The position numbers and the translations under genes were made by a program. A DNA stretch of 5,730 bases from Cyanobacteria bacterium T3Sed10_376R1m (lineage in GTDB: Bacteria; Cyanobacteriota; Cyanobacteriia; Cyanobacteriales; Cyanobacteriaceae), in contig PXEJ01000277.1 of the NCBI GenBank assembly GCA_003566215.1, positions 1-5,730 on the forward strand. Reading direction: 5' to 3'. Shown here piece by piece: positions 1-5,480 of the stretch. The notes beneath the pieces are model-generated. The model was not told the DNA's origin, searched no databases, and saw nothing but the letters and a program-made list of their open reading frames with translations. Numbering within the stretch: the first letter of the stretch is position 1; each line of letters opens with the position of its first letter.

Positions 1-1
1 G

Positions 2-343
2 CAAAAAAAAGCCTCCATATATGGAGAGTATATTAAAGGGGAAAGTTTACAAGAAAGGGTACATAAGCTAGTGGAAATTCGCCGTAAAGAGGGGTATATG
101 GCAGAATTATATTCTGTTAATGATTCTAGTGATCAAGAAAAACAACAGTTTTTTTTAAGTGAGCATAATTGTGCCATTTCCGATGTAGCAGAATCTTATC
201 CCCAAGTTTGCGGACACGAATTAGAAATGTTTGCCACTCTTTTTCCTGATTGTAAAGTAGAAAGAACAAATTGGATTAACAATGGTGAGCATCGCTGTGG
301 ATATTTAATTGAAATTGATAATGTGACTCAGAAGGAGATTTAG
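2..343 (+). CDS. sufR: SufR, Fe-S cluster-sensing transcriptional regulator (C-terminal part, 5' truncated by window edge)
   Basis: SufR is a DNA-binding repressor of the suf genes for iron-sulfur cluster assembly in cyanobacteria, and its own Fe-S cluster acts as the sensor. The reading frame is open from base 2, giving 113 visible codons before the TAG stop. The N-terminal winged-helix (DeoR/ArsR-like) domain lies outside the window. The visible part contains the helix LVEIRRKEGYMAE followed by four cysteines encoded at 170, 209, 251 and 296. Their spacing is exactly CX12CX13CX14C, the pattern known for the SufR cluster-binding region. The surrounding GHELEMF and NNGEHRCGYL also look like SufR. 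A GTG at 71 is an internal valine, not the start, because the homologous sequence continues upstream of it. The expected divergent sufBCDS operon would lie left of the window and cannot be seen. The next gene starts four bases after the stop. Confidence 0.93.
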   Translation, partial: QKKASIYGEYIKGESLQERVHKLVEIRRKEGYMAELYSVNDSSDQEKQQFFLSEHNCAISDVAESYPQVCGHELEMFATLFPDCKVERTNWINNGEHRCGYLIEIDNVTQKEI

Positions 344-346
344 ATT

Positions 347-595
347 GTGATTAATAATGAAAAATTTTTAACAAAAGAAGAATCTATGGAAGTTGAGATG
401 GCTTTATTAACCTCCCAAGAAAAATTTTTAACCCGTCTAACCATTTCTTCTTTACGTTTACTACAAGTTATCGCCCAAGACTTAGAAATTAGTATAGAAA
501 ATTTAACTTCTCAACAAATTATCGCTTGGATGGAAAAAGATAGTAAAACAAGAAAAGAAGAAGGAATAGAAAAAGCAGTTTTGAAATGGGAATAA
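347..595 (+). CDS. Small conserved-looking hypothetical protein (82 aa)
   Basis: I do not recognise this protein with certainty. It starts with GTG at 347, three bases after the sufR stop. A strong Shine-Dalgarno (AAGGAG, inside the last sufR codons at about 332-337) sits at good spacing, which supports this start and suggests translation coupled to sufR. The protein is charged and predicted helical, with no membrane segment or signal peptide. Residues 1-25 are acidic and the middle (TRLTISSLRLLQVIAQDLEI) looks amphipathic. The part from about residue 50, SQQIIAWMEKD, resembles short cyanobacterial proteins of unknown function that I recall only loosely. A motif EKFLT occurs twice, 20 residues apart, encoded by an exact 14-base repeat. 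Its tight position between sufR and the peptidase gene suggests one transcript; a role in Fe-S regulation would be a guess. Confidence 0.75.
   Translation: MINNEKFLTKEESMEVEMALLTSQEKFLTRLTISSLRLLQVIAQDLEISIENLTSQQIIAWMEKDSKTRKEEGIEKAVLKWE
359..432 (+). repeat. Exact 14-base direct repeat inside the 82-aa gene
   Basis: GAAAAATTTTTAAC occurs at 359-372 and again at 419-432, exactly 60 bases apart and in the same reading frame, encoding EKFLT both times. Each copy contains the self-complementary core AAAAATTTTT. It may be a small internal duplication or chance in AT-rich coding sequence. Confidence 0.5.
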
Positions 596-611
596 GTGAG
601 AAAAATCTACT

Positions 612-1292
612 ATGCTAACTGAATTGTTACAATCCTCACCATCAGGAGAATATATTTGTTTACAAAACCTAGATTTATTTACCAATTCTGAGTCTCAAGA
701 ATTAGCTACCCAAGCAGGTAAAAATAGACACTTAAAAATTATTTCTTCAAAATCAGAAAATAATCGTATTAAAGTGTGTCTTTGTGAAGATAACTATCCA
801 GGATGGCTAAGTTTAGATAACTTATTGCATTTACAACCTACAAAAAAACCTTATCAAAAAAAATCTTTTTCCCGAAGTCAAATTGAGGTAAAAATTCCCC
901 TTGTCATTGATTTTACATTACGGGCAATGAATACTCCTAATTATTATTTATGGGGTGGTACTGTTGCCCCTAACTATGACTGTTCAGGGTTGGTACAATC
1001 AGCTTATAGTAGTGTGGGAATATGGTTACCTCGGGATTCTTACCAACAGGAGGCTTTTAGTTCTAGGATTGGTGTCGAGGAGCTAGAAACTGGAGATTTA
1101 ATCTTTTTTGGCAAAAAAAAAGTTACCCACGTGGCTTTATATTTGGATAATAAACGCTATATTCATAGTTCAGGAAAAGCTATGGGTAATAATGGTATCG
1201 CTATTAATAAATTAGAGAGTAATCTTGATACTGTTAGCAATAATTATTATCAGGAGTTTTGGAGTTGCGGACGGGTTATGAAATCCTTTTAA
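612..1292 (+). CDS. NlpC/P60 cysteine peptidase with N-terminal SH3-like domain (gamma-D-glutamyl-diamino acid endopeptidase type)
   Basis: This 226-residue protein matches in size and layout the cyanobacterial peptidases of known structure from Anabaena and Nostoc (about 234 residues). Those cut between D-glutamate and the diamino acid in peptidoglycan stem peptides carrying a free N-terminal L-alanine. Residues 1-75 form the SH3-like part, ending in YPGWLSLDNL; Tyr62 is placed like the substrate-contacting tyrosine of those enzymes. Residues 95-226 are the NlpC/P60 domain. The nucleophile is Cys124 in NYDCSGLVQSAY, preceded by YYLWGG. His173 in THVALYL and His185 in YIHSSG complete the active site, so it looks intact. 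There is no signal peptide, which fits a cytoplasmic wall-recycling role as proposed for the relatives. The ATG at 612 has only a weak purine stretch (GTGAGAAAAA) upstream. The gene follows the 82-aa ORF by 16 bases, so cotranscription from the sufR side is plausible. Confidence 0.92.
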   Translation: MLTELLQSSPSGEYICLQNLDLFTNSESQELATQAGKNRHLKIISSKSENNRIKVCLCEDNYPGWLSLDNLLHLQPTKKPYQKKSFSRSQIEVKIPLVIDFTLRAMNTPNYYLWGGTVAPNYDCSGLVQSAYSSVGIWLPRDSYQQEAFSSRIGVEELETGDLIFFGKKKVTHVALYLDNKRYIHSSGKAMGNNGIAINKLESNLDTVSNNYYQEFWSCGRVMKSF

Positions 1293-1322
1293 TTGTGTAG
1301 GCAAAAAAAAATAAACATGGAC

Positions 1323-1346
1323 TGGGGCGAAGGATTTTCCGCCCCA
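1323..1346 (-). terminator. Probable terminator of the clpR-clpP operon
   Basis: TGGGGCG (1323-1329) pairs with CGCCCCA (1340-1346) around a 10-base loop. Read on the minus strand, the stem lies just past the clpP stop and is followed, after about a dozen bases, by a T-rich run (complement of the A tract at 1303-1311). The U tract is further away than in a canonical terminator. The plus side has no T run, so termination of the peptidase transcript here is less certain. Confidence 0.5.
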
Positions 1347-1367
1347 ATGATTAAAAGTGTTTAGTAA

Positions 1368-1967
1368 TTATGGACGATCTTCAATTACTTTGTCGATTAA
1401 GCCATAATTTTTGGCTTCTTCAGCAGACATAAAATAGTCTCTATCTGTGTCTTTAGTAATTTTTTCTAAGGTTTGCCCGGTGTGGAATGCCATAATTTTA
1501 TTAAGATCTTTTTTGATGCGCAAAATTTCTTTGGCTTCAATTTCAATATCGGTAGCTTGACGACTGCCTTGTACTCCTCCTAATGGTTGATGAATCATTA
1601 TTCTCGAGTGAGGTAGGGAAAGTCTTTTTCCTTTGGCACCCGCAGCGAGAAGAAATGCTCCCATGGAGGCTGCTAATCCAACACAAATGGTAACAACTTC
1701 GGATTTGATGTGTTGCATGGTGTCATAGATTGCCATTCCTGCGGTGACTGAACCCCCGGGGGAGTTGATGTAAAGATAAATGGGTTTTTTATTATCTTCG
1801 GAGTCAAGGTATAGCATGACGGCAATAATTTGGTTGGCTAAACTATCGTTTACTCCTCTACCCAAGAAAATGATTCTTTCACGATAAAGACGATCATAGA
1901 TGTTTACCCAGTCGCTATAAGGTTGACCGGGCATTTGGTAGGGAACTCTGGGTACTCCAATAGGCAT
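1368..1967 (-). CDS. clpP: ATP-dependent Clp protease proteolytic subunit, catalytically active (ClpP3 type)
   Basis: This is the serine peptidase subunit of the Clp protease, which degrades proteins fed in by a AAA+ chaperone (ClpC in the cyanobacterial ClpP3/R complex). The 199 residues match full-length cyanobacterial ClpP. The triad is complete: Ser101 in GLAASMGAF, His126 in [10 protein letters not shown] and Asp177 in DTDRDYF. The oxyanion-loop signature [11 protein letters not shown] (residues 68-78) is present. Compared with E. coli ClpP there are two extra residues after the active-site His (QGSRQATD). The N-terminus ([10 protein letters not shown]) shows no long propeptide. The ATG is preceded by a clear ribosome-binding site (AGAGGA, about 8 bases upstream). 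The start lies 31 bases downstream of the clpR stop, so the two form one operon. In other cyanobacteria the paralogue paired with clpR is ClpP3, so I infer that type. Confidence 0.96.
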   Translation of the reverse strand: MPIGVPRVPYQMPGQPYSDWVNIYDRLYRERIIFLGRGVNDSLANQIIAVMLYLDSEDNKKPIYLYINSPGGSVTAGMAIYDTMQHIKSEVVTICVGLAASMGAFLLAAGAKGKRLSLPHSRIMIHQPLGGVQGSRQATDIEIEAKEILRIKKDLNKIMAFHTGQTLEKITKDTDRDYFMSAEEAKNYGLIDKVIEDRP

Positions 1968-1998
1968 TTTTTTTCCTCTTAATTATTATGTTTTTTGT

Positions 1999-2688
1999 TT
2001 AGATTCCACCAGCCAAGGTGGGTACTGGTAAATCCTTACTACTTTCTAGGATACGATCAATTAGTCCGTATTCTTTTGCTTGTTGGGGATTCATGTAGAA
2101 CATGCGATCGGTATCTTTTTCGATTTTTTCTAAGGGTTGCCCTGTTTTGTCTGACAAAATGCCAAGCATCACTCTTTTATTGACAATTACTTCCCTTGCT
2201 CTAATTTGAATGTCGGTGGCTTGTCCTTGTGCGCCTTGGCGTGATTGATGCAAGATAATCGTAGCGTTAGGCAAACTAGAACGATAACCTTTTGTCCCAG
2301 ATGCTAAAATCATGGCGGCGGTACCCATTGCTTGACCTAGACAAATAGTATGGACGGGAGGTTTTATATAGTTTATGGTGTCACAAATTGCAAAAGCTTC
2401 GGTTTCAAAACCGATAGAGTCTCCACCATACCATGATGTACCTGTAGAGTTGATGTACAGATAAATGGGTTTGTCAGGGTCATCAAATTGTAAAAAGAGT
2501 AATTGAGCAATAATTAACTCTGTAACATCAATACCGATTTGATCTTTATATTCGTCAGGGGATACCAATGGTAGTCCTAAATATACGATTCTTTCTTTTA
2601 GTAGTAAGGATGGTAAATCTGGGGGGGGTGTGCGATAACCAGCATCTCCTCTGTAAGGTGCTTGTACTGCTTGAATTGGTGAATTCAT
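1999..2688 (-). CDS. clpR: ClpR, ClpP-like subunit lacking catalytic residues
   Basis: ClpR is the inactive ClpP paralogue of cyanobacteria and plastids; in the best-studied case it forms mixed rings with ClpP3. The 229-residue product keeps the ClpP fold motifs ([30 protein letters not shown]). Aligned by eye with the neighbouring ClpP, Gly122 replaces the nucleophilic serine (LGQAMGTAA) and Met196 replaces the aspartate (DTDRMFY), while His147 remains. Residues 81-95 (STGTSWYGGDSIGFE) include an insertion of about nine residues relative to ClpP, a known feature of the ClpR group. I place the start at the ATG at 2688 because MNSPIQAVQAPY matches the usual ClpR N-terminus. The frame stays open to an ATG at 2820, but those 44 extra residues do not look like the family. 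Upstream of 2688 there is only a weak purine-rich site. First gene of the clpR-clpP operon. Confidence 0.95.
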   Translation of the reverse strand: MNSPIQAVQAPYRGDAGYRTPPPDLPSLLLKERIVYLGLPLVSPDEYKDQIGIDVTELIIAQLLFLQFDDPDKPIYLYINSTGTSWYGGDSIGFETEAFAICDTINYIKPPVHTICLGQAMGTAAMILASGTKGYRSSLPNATIILHQSRQGAQGQATDIQIRAREVIVNKRVMLGILSDKTGQPLEKIEKDTDRMFYMNPQQAKEYGLIDRILESSKDLPVPTLAGGI

Positions 2689-2889
2689 ATTGTGTTTTCT
2701 CATTCTCAGCTTAAACAATCTCCTTTTGATTGTGACATAATCTCGGTACTCTCTGCATTTACGGCATTTGCTACCTTTAAAAATAATTATCTGAGGTTTT
2801 TGATTCCTTTCTACAATCATTCCCAGTTAATGCTATGTTAATTTATATTAACTTTTATATTTGGTTTTTAATTTAATTGAGGAAATAAG
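2689..2889. promoter_or_regulatory. Divergent intergenic region between clpR and the DUF4079-like gene
   Basis: This 201-base spacer must hold the promoters of both divergent genes. For the right-hand gene, a TATATT at 2856-2861 could be a -10 box, with a start point near 2868 and a leader of roughly 22 bases; no good -35 is visible. On the minus strand several TATAAA/TAATAT-like boxes lie around 2840-2860, which would give clpR a leader of about 140 bases. A GAGGAAATAAG site just before 2890 is the ribosome-binding site of the membrane protein gene. Confidence 0.5.
2826..2852. promoter_or_regulatory. Operator-like array of three GTTAAT half-sites
   Basis: GTTAAT occurs at 2826-2831 and 2837-2842, followed by its inverted copy ATTAAC at 2847-2852. 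The last two form a perfect 16-base inverted repeat with a 4-base spacer (TTAT). Start-to-start steps are 11 and 10 bases, about one helical turn, so a regulator could bind one face of the DNA. The array overlaps candidate -10 boxes of both divergent genes. The AT richness of the region means chance is possible. Confidence 0.4.
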
Positions 2890-3360
2890 ATGGATTTTGC
2901 ACTTCCAGAATCAGTTAAGGTATGGTCACAATTTGCACATCCTGTTTTGATGTGGGTGTTGTTTGGTACGGCAATTTATGCTTTATATTTGGGGATTAAG
3001 GTTAAGCGCCTTCGTCAAGCGGATAAGGAGACGAGAAAGGAGTTAATCAAGGGTAATTTTATCAGTCGTCACCATAGAGTTGGATCTTTATTTATGGCGT
3101 TGGTTGTTTTAGGTACTGTGGGGGGTATGGCTGTTACTTATATTAATAGTGGCAAGTTGTTTGTCGGTCCTCATCTTTTGGCTGGTTTAGGTATGATGGC
3201 GATGGTGGTGGTTTCTGCTTCTCTTGTGCCTTATATGCAAAAGGGTAATAGTTTTGCTCGTTTAAGTCATGTGGGTTTGAATATGGCTATGCTACTGATT
3301 TTTGCTTGGCAGGCATTTACTGGGGTTGGGATTGTTCAGAAAATTATCGCCAGAATGTAG
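2890..3360 (+). CDS. Four-helix membrane protein, DUF4079-like
   Basis: This 156-residue integral membrane protein has four predicted transmembrane helices at about 15-36, 64-84, 93-115 and 125-150, with a basic stretch (KVKRLRQADKETRKELIK) between helices 1 and 2. I recognise it as resembling DUF4079, found in cyanobacteria and chloroplast-bearing organisms, with no established function. Histidines sit near helix ends: His17 (FAHPVLMW), His61 and His62 (ISRHHRVG), His95 (VGPHLLAG) and His127 (LSHVGLN). Four helices with paired histidines are reminiscent of b561-type haem proteins; that is my inference and no haem binding is shown by sequence alone. The ATG at 2890 has a good ribosome-binding site (GAGG, about 7 bases upstream), so the start is secure. 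It is transcribed away from clpR and stands alone; the next gene converges on it. Confidence 0.82.
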   Translation: MDFALPESVKVWSQFAHPVLMWVLFGTAIYALYLGIKVKRLRQADKETRKELIKGNFISRHHRVGSLFMALVVLGTVGGMAVTYINSGKLFVGPHLLAGLGMMAMVVVSASLVPYMQKGNSFARLSHVGLNMAMLLIFAWQAFTGVGIVQKIIARM

Positions 3361-3399
3361 TTTTTTTCGATGTAATTTGTTATTTGAAACTAGGTTAAT

Positions 3400-3430
3400 C
3401 CCCCACTATAACTATCAGGTTTGGTGGGGG
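3400..3430. terminator. GC-rich hairpin between converging genes, probable (bidirectional) terminator
   Basis: CCCCCAC (3400-3406) pairs with GTGGGGG (3424-3430) around a 17-base loop, and the stem may extend by TTA/TAA beyond a small bulge. It lies 39 bases after the membrane-protein stop and 21 bases before the end of the converging minus-strand gene. Neither side has a strong T run, so strength and direction are uncertain. A T7 run follows directly after the 3360 stop, but before the hairpin. Confidence 0.5.
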
Positions 3431-3451
3431 CTAATCTTGTCTATTTAACTA

Positions 3452-4900
3452 TTAAAAATAGTCGTAGCTAGAGGTTGATTTTTCGGGGGCAAATGCTAAC
3501 CAGAGGGGGAATTGTAATAGGGATAAACTTACTCTATTTTCATTTTGATCCATTATTACAAAGGGCAAGTCTTTGTCGTCCATGATTCTTTCTGCTTTTT
3601 GACATAGTGCTTCGGGTGTTTCAAATAAGACTACTCCCCTTGATGGGCCAAAGTCACTGCGAGAAATTCCTAAGCAGTCTTGTAATCCCCGTCGCCATTC
3701 TCCTAGTTTTTCGGGGGTGTCTGATAAGATTAATACCCTTGTGCGATCGCCATATAAATGAGATAATATTGATATAATGGCGGAAGTTACTAAGATATTT
3801 TGTAACCTAGAAGTCATGCTTTTTAATGCACCTCTCCCTCCTTGGGTGAAAAACCAATCGGACACTCTTTGGGCATGAATAGGTTCAAAAGTCCGACGCA
3901 GTTGCCAAGATGGACCATAATAGTCTGGTTTGGTACGGTATTGGTCTAGTAAGCTACGAATTATTCGAGTTTCTTCTTGGAAACTTTTTTCTACAAATTG
4001 AGGGATAGTATTTTTTGCTGGACTATCAATTATTGGTTTTTGTGAGGTTTCCCAGGGTTCTGCTTTTCCTGTGTTTAGGTCTAATTGCTCCGCTGCGATC
4101 GCCAAATCCTGTAAACTACCTACTAGATAATCCTTAAAGCCCTGTACCTTAATAGCTAAATCTTGGGAAACCCCAGAAAAAGTTGTTTTCATTTCATTTT
4201 CTATTCTTTCCTTACGGCGTTCTAATTTTTGAATAACAACTTCCAAATTTTGTTTTTTATTCTCTAATTCTTTCAACCCCTCCTTAACCAATAAACTAAT
4301 ATTTTCATTGACTTCTTTTTGCCCACGAATTAACTCATCCTTTTGTTGTAATAAATGTTGAATTTCATGAATTAATAAATTTTTTTGAGCAATCAAATCA
4401 TTGACTTCATCATCATCATTTATCGGCACATTTTCAACAATTTCATCCCCCTCTTCTATTTCACTTACATTTTCTTCCAACAAAGAATCTTCAATTTCAG
4501 AAGCAATTTTGTTAAAATCATCTGGTAAAGATTGATCAGACGAATTTTTTACTAACGATGAATTATTCAATTTTTCTAATTTTTGATTATTCTCAGTTAA
4601 CGGTAAATTTTGAGTGATTACATCATCATTTTTTAGATATGATATTTTCGAAGATTTAGACTCATCAATCTCTTGATTATTTTCTAAATCATTTTTGGAC
4701 ACAGAACCATTAATTGTTTTAGTTTCACTTTGTTCATTTTCATTATTTATATCTTTAATATCTTCTAAATTAGTCGATTCAGGTAATTCTAACTCAGGAG
4801 GACTGCCCAGTTCACTAGATTGATTTTGCCATAAATCATCATCGTCAAAAGTATCGTTAATAATATCTTCTTGTGGTTTATTTTTATCTATTTCTGACAT
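3452..4900 (-). CDS. DUF3086-like protein with acidic disordered N-terminus and coiled coil
   Basis: The product has 482 residues and no known function. Residues 1-165 are rich in Asp, Glu, Asn and Ser (for example DTFDDDDLW near the start) and are probably disordered. Residues 166-240 form a likely coiled coil (LLQQKDELIRGQKEV, KKQNLEVVIQKLERRKERIE). Residues 241-300 are a linker. Residues 305-472 are the conserved-looking C-terminal domain, with YRTKPDYYGPSWQLRRTFEP, WFFTQGGRGA, GEWRRGLQDCLGISRSDFGP and LLQFPLWLAFAP; from these I recognise the cyanobacterial DUF3086 family. There is no signal peptide, and the short hydrophobic stretch at 367-380 seems too short and mixed for a membrane helix. 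The ATG at 4900 lacks a recognisable Shine-Dalgarno. The gene carries both HIP1 sites of the window, both in its C-terminal half. The DUF3119-like gene lies upstream on the same strand, 175 bases away. Confidence 0.85.
   Translation of the reverse strand: MSEIDKNKPQEDIINDTFDDDDLWQNQSSELGSPPELELPESTNLEDIKDINNENEQSETKTINGSVSKNDLENNQEIDESKSSKISYLKNDDVITQNLPLTENNQKLEKLNNSSLVKNSSDQSLPDDFNKIASEIEDSLLEENVSEIEEGDEIVENVPINDDDEVNDLIAQKNLLIHEIQHLLQQKDELIRGQKEVNENISLLVKEGLKELENKKQNLEVVIQKLERRKERIENEMKTTFSGVSQDLAIKVQGFKDYLVGSLQDLAIAAEQLDLNTGKAEPWETSQKPIIDSPAKNTIPQFVEKSFQEETRIIRSLLDQYRTKPDYYGPSWQLRRTFEPIHAQRVSDWFFTQGGRGALKSMTSRLQNILVTSAIISILSHLYGDRTRVLILSDTPEKLGEWRRGLQDCLGISRSDFGPSRGVVLFETPEALCQKAERIMDDKDLPFVIMDQNENRVSLSLLQFPLWLAFAPEKSTSSYDYF
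3743..3750. repeat. HIP1 octamer GCGATCGC
   Basis: This is a perfect copy of the Highly Iterated Palindrome 1 found in excess in many cyanobacterial genomes. It lies inside the DUF3086-like coding sequence and supports the cyanobacterial origin of the window. Confidence 0.9.
4095..4102. repeat. HIP1 octamer GCGATCGC
   Basis: This is the second perfect HIP1 copy, also inside the DUF3086-like gene, about 350 bases from the first. No other full copy was seen in the window. Confidence 0.9.
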
Positions 4901-4989
4901 AATAAGTATAATTTTAATTTAGTTTGTTTTATTACCAAAATAACCAGTAATAAATTAAACAATACCAGATAATAAGTGATACTAAATCG

Positions 4990-5018
4990 TTAAAAGTAAC
5001 TTAATTTGTCACCTTTAA
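4990..5018 (-). promoter_or_regulatory. Strand-specific hairpin in the spacer between the DUF3119-like and DUF3086-like genes
   Basis: The arms are 4990-5000 and 5008-5018 with a 7-base loop. On the minus-strand RNA (UUAAAGGUGAC ... GUUACUUUUAA) all 11 positions pair, two of them as G-U. On the plus-strand RNA the same two positions are A-C mismatches. It lies about 60 bases past the stop of the upstream gene and 90 bases before the start of the downstream one. No T run follows, so it is not a typical terminator; it could be an RNA leader element or a processing site. Confidence 0.45.
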
Positions 5019-5075
5019 ATTAATATGCTTATTTTCTGTTATAGCGTATTCTAGATAATTTTAGCCCCTAAAATG

Positions 5076-5480
5076 TTAAGGGTTATTATTTGATTTAGGA
5101 ACGTATTTATTTAGGCAAAAGTGTAATATTTTTGCATCAAAAATAATTGGTAAAAAGTGAATGCTATGAACTTCTTTAAAGTAAAATAAGACAGGTATTG
5201 GTTGCCAGTATATTTGCCAATTTTCCCAATCTTTATAAGGAAAACTTCTAATCATTTTTTTTCCTCTATATACTTCTAAACTATCCCCAGTAAATTTGAG
5301 TTTTATTAATATTGTTTGCACCAATAAAAATATTCCAAAAAGTACCATAACAGCGGCAACAATACCTTGGATAAAAAATAGCACACTACCACTCACAACT
5401 AAAACAATAGGAATATTAAAATTAGAAGACAACTCAACCGTTTCAGAGGTTGGTAGTTGTGGAGAAGGAGAGATGTTCAT
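5076..5480 (-). CDS. Small membrane protein, DUF3119-like
   Basis: The product has 134 residues and no known function. After a polar N-terminus (1-21) come two closely spaced hydrophobic helices at about 22-38 and 40-58, probably a membrane hairpin. A soluble C-terminal part (60-134) follows, with LKFTGDSLEVYRG, RSFPYKDWENWQIYW, PVLFYFKEVHSIHFLPIIFD. This pattern matches my memory of the cyanobacterial DUF3119 family. The alternating strands after the helices are reminiscent of bacterial PH-like domains, but that is only inference. The ATG at 5480 is preceded by AGAGGG about 8 bases upstream, which supports the start. It lies upstream of the DUF3086-like gene in the same direction, so the two may be cotranscribed. 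A TTATAA-containing stretch around 5522-5528 (minus strand) could belong to its promoter. Confidence 0.82.
   Translation of the reverse strand: MNISPSPQLPTSETVELSSNFNIPIVLVVSGSVLFFIQGIVAAVMVLFGIFLLVQTILIKLKFTGDSLEVYRGKKMIRSFPYKDWENWQIYWQPIPVLFYFKEVHSIHFLPIIFDAKILHFCLNKYVPKSNNNP

Noticed and set aside
13..26. Perfect 14-base palindrome CTCCATATATGGAG
   Set aside because: It lies inside the sufR coding sequence, is a single copy, and each codon fits the expected protein, so it is most likely chance.
71..343. GTG at 71 as the start of a complete 90-residue protein
   Set aside because: The frame is open to the left edge and the upstream codons (SLQERVHKLVEIRR) continue SufR-like sequence, so this is the truncated C-terminal part of sufR.
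503..685. Open frame of 60 codons on the minus strand
   Set aside because: It overlaps the 3' end of the 82-aa gene and the start of the peptidase gene, has a low-complexity Phe/Ser-rich product and no family resemblance.
1995..2183. Open frame of 62 codons on the plus strand
   Set aside because: It lies antisense to the well-supported clpR and has no recognisable product.
2689..2820. 44-residue N-terminal extension of ClpR containing a CRKC motif
   Set aside because: The usual ClpR N-terminus begins at the ATG at 2688; the extension has no family similarity and covers what should be leader sequence.
5066..5082. CCCT/AGGG hairpin over the stop of the DUF3119-like gene as a terminator
   Set aside because: The stem has only four pairs, overlaps the stop codon and has no T run after it.
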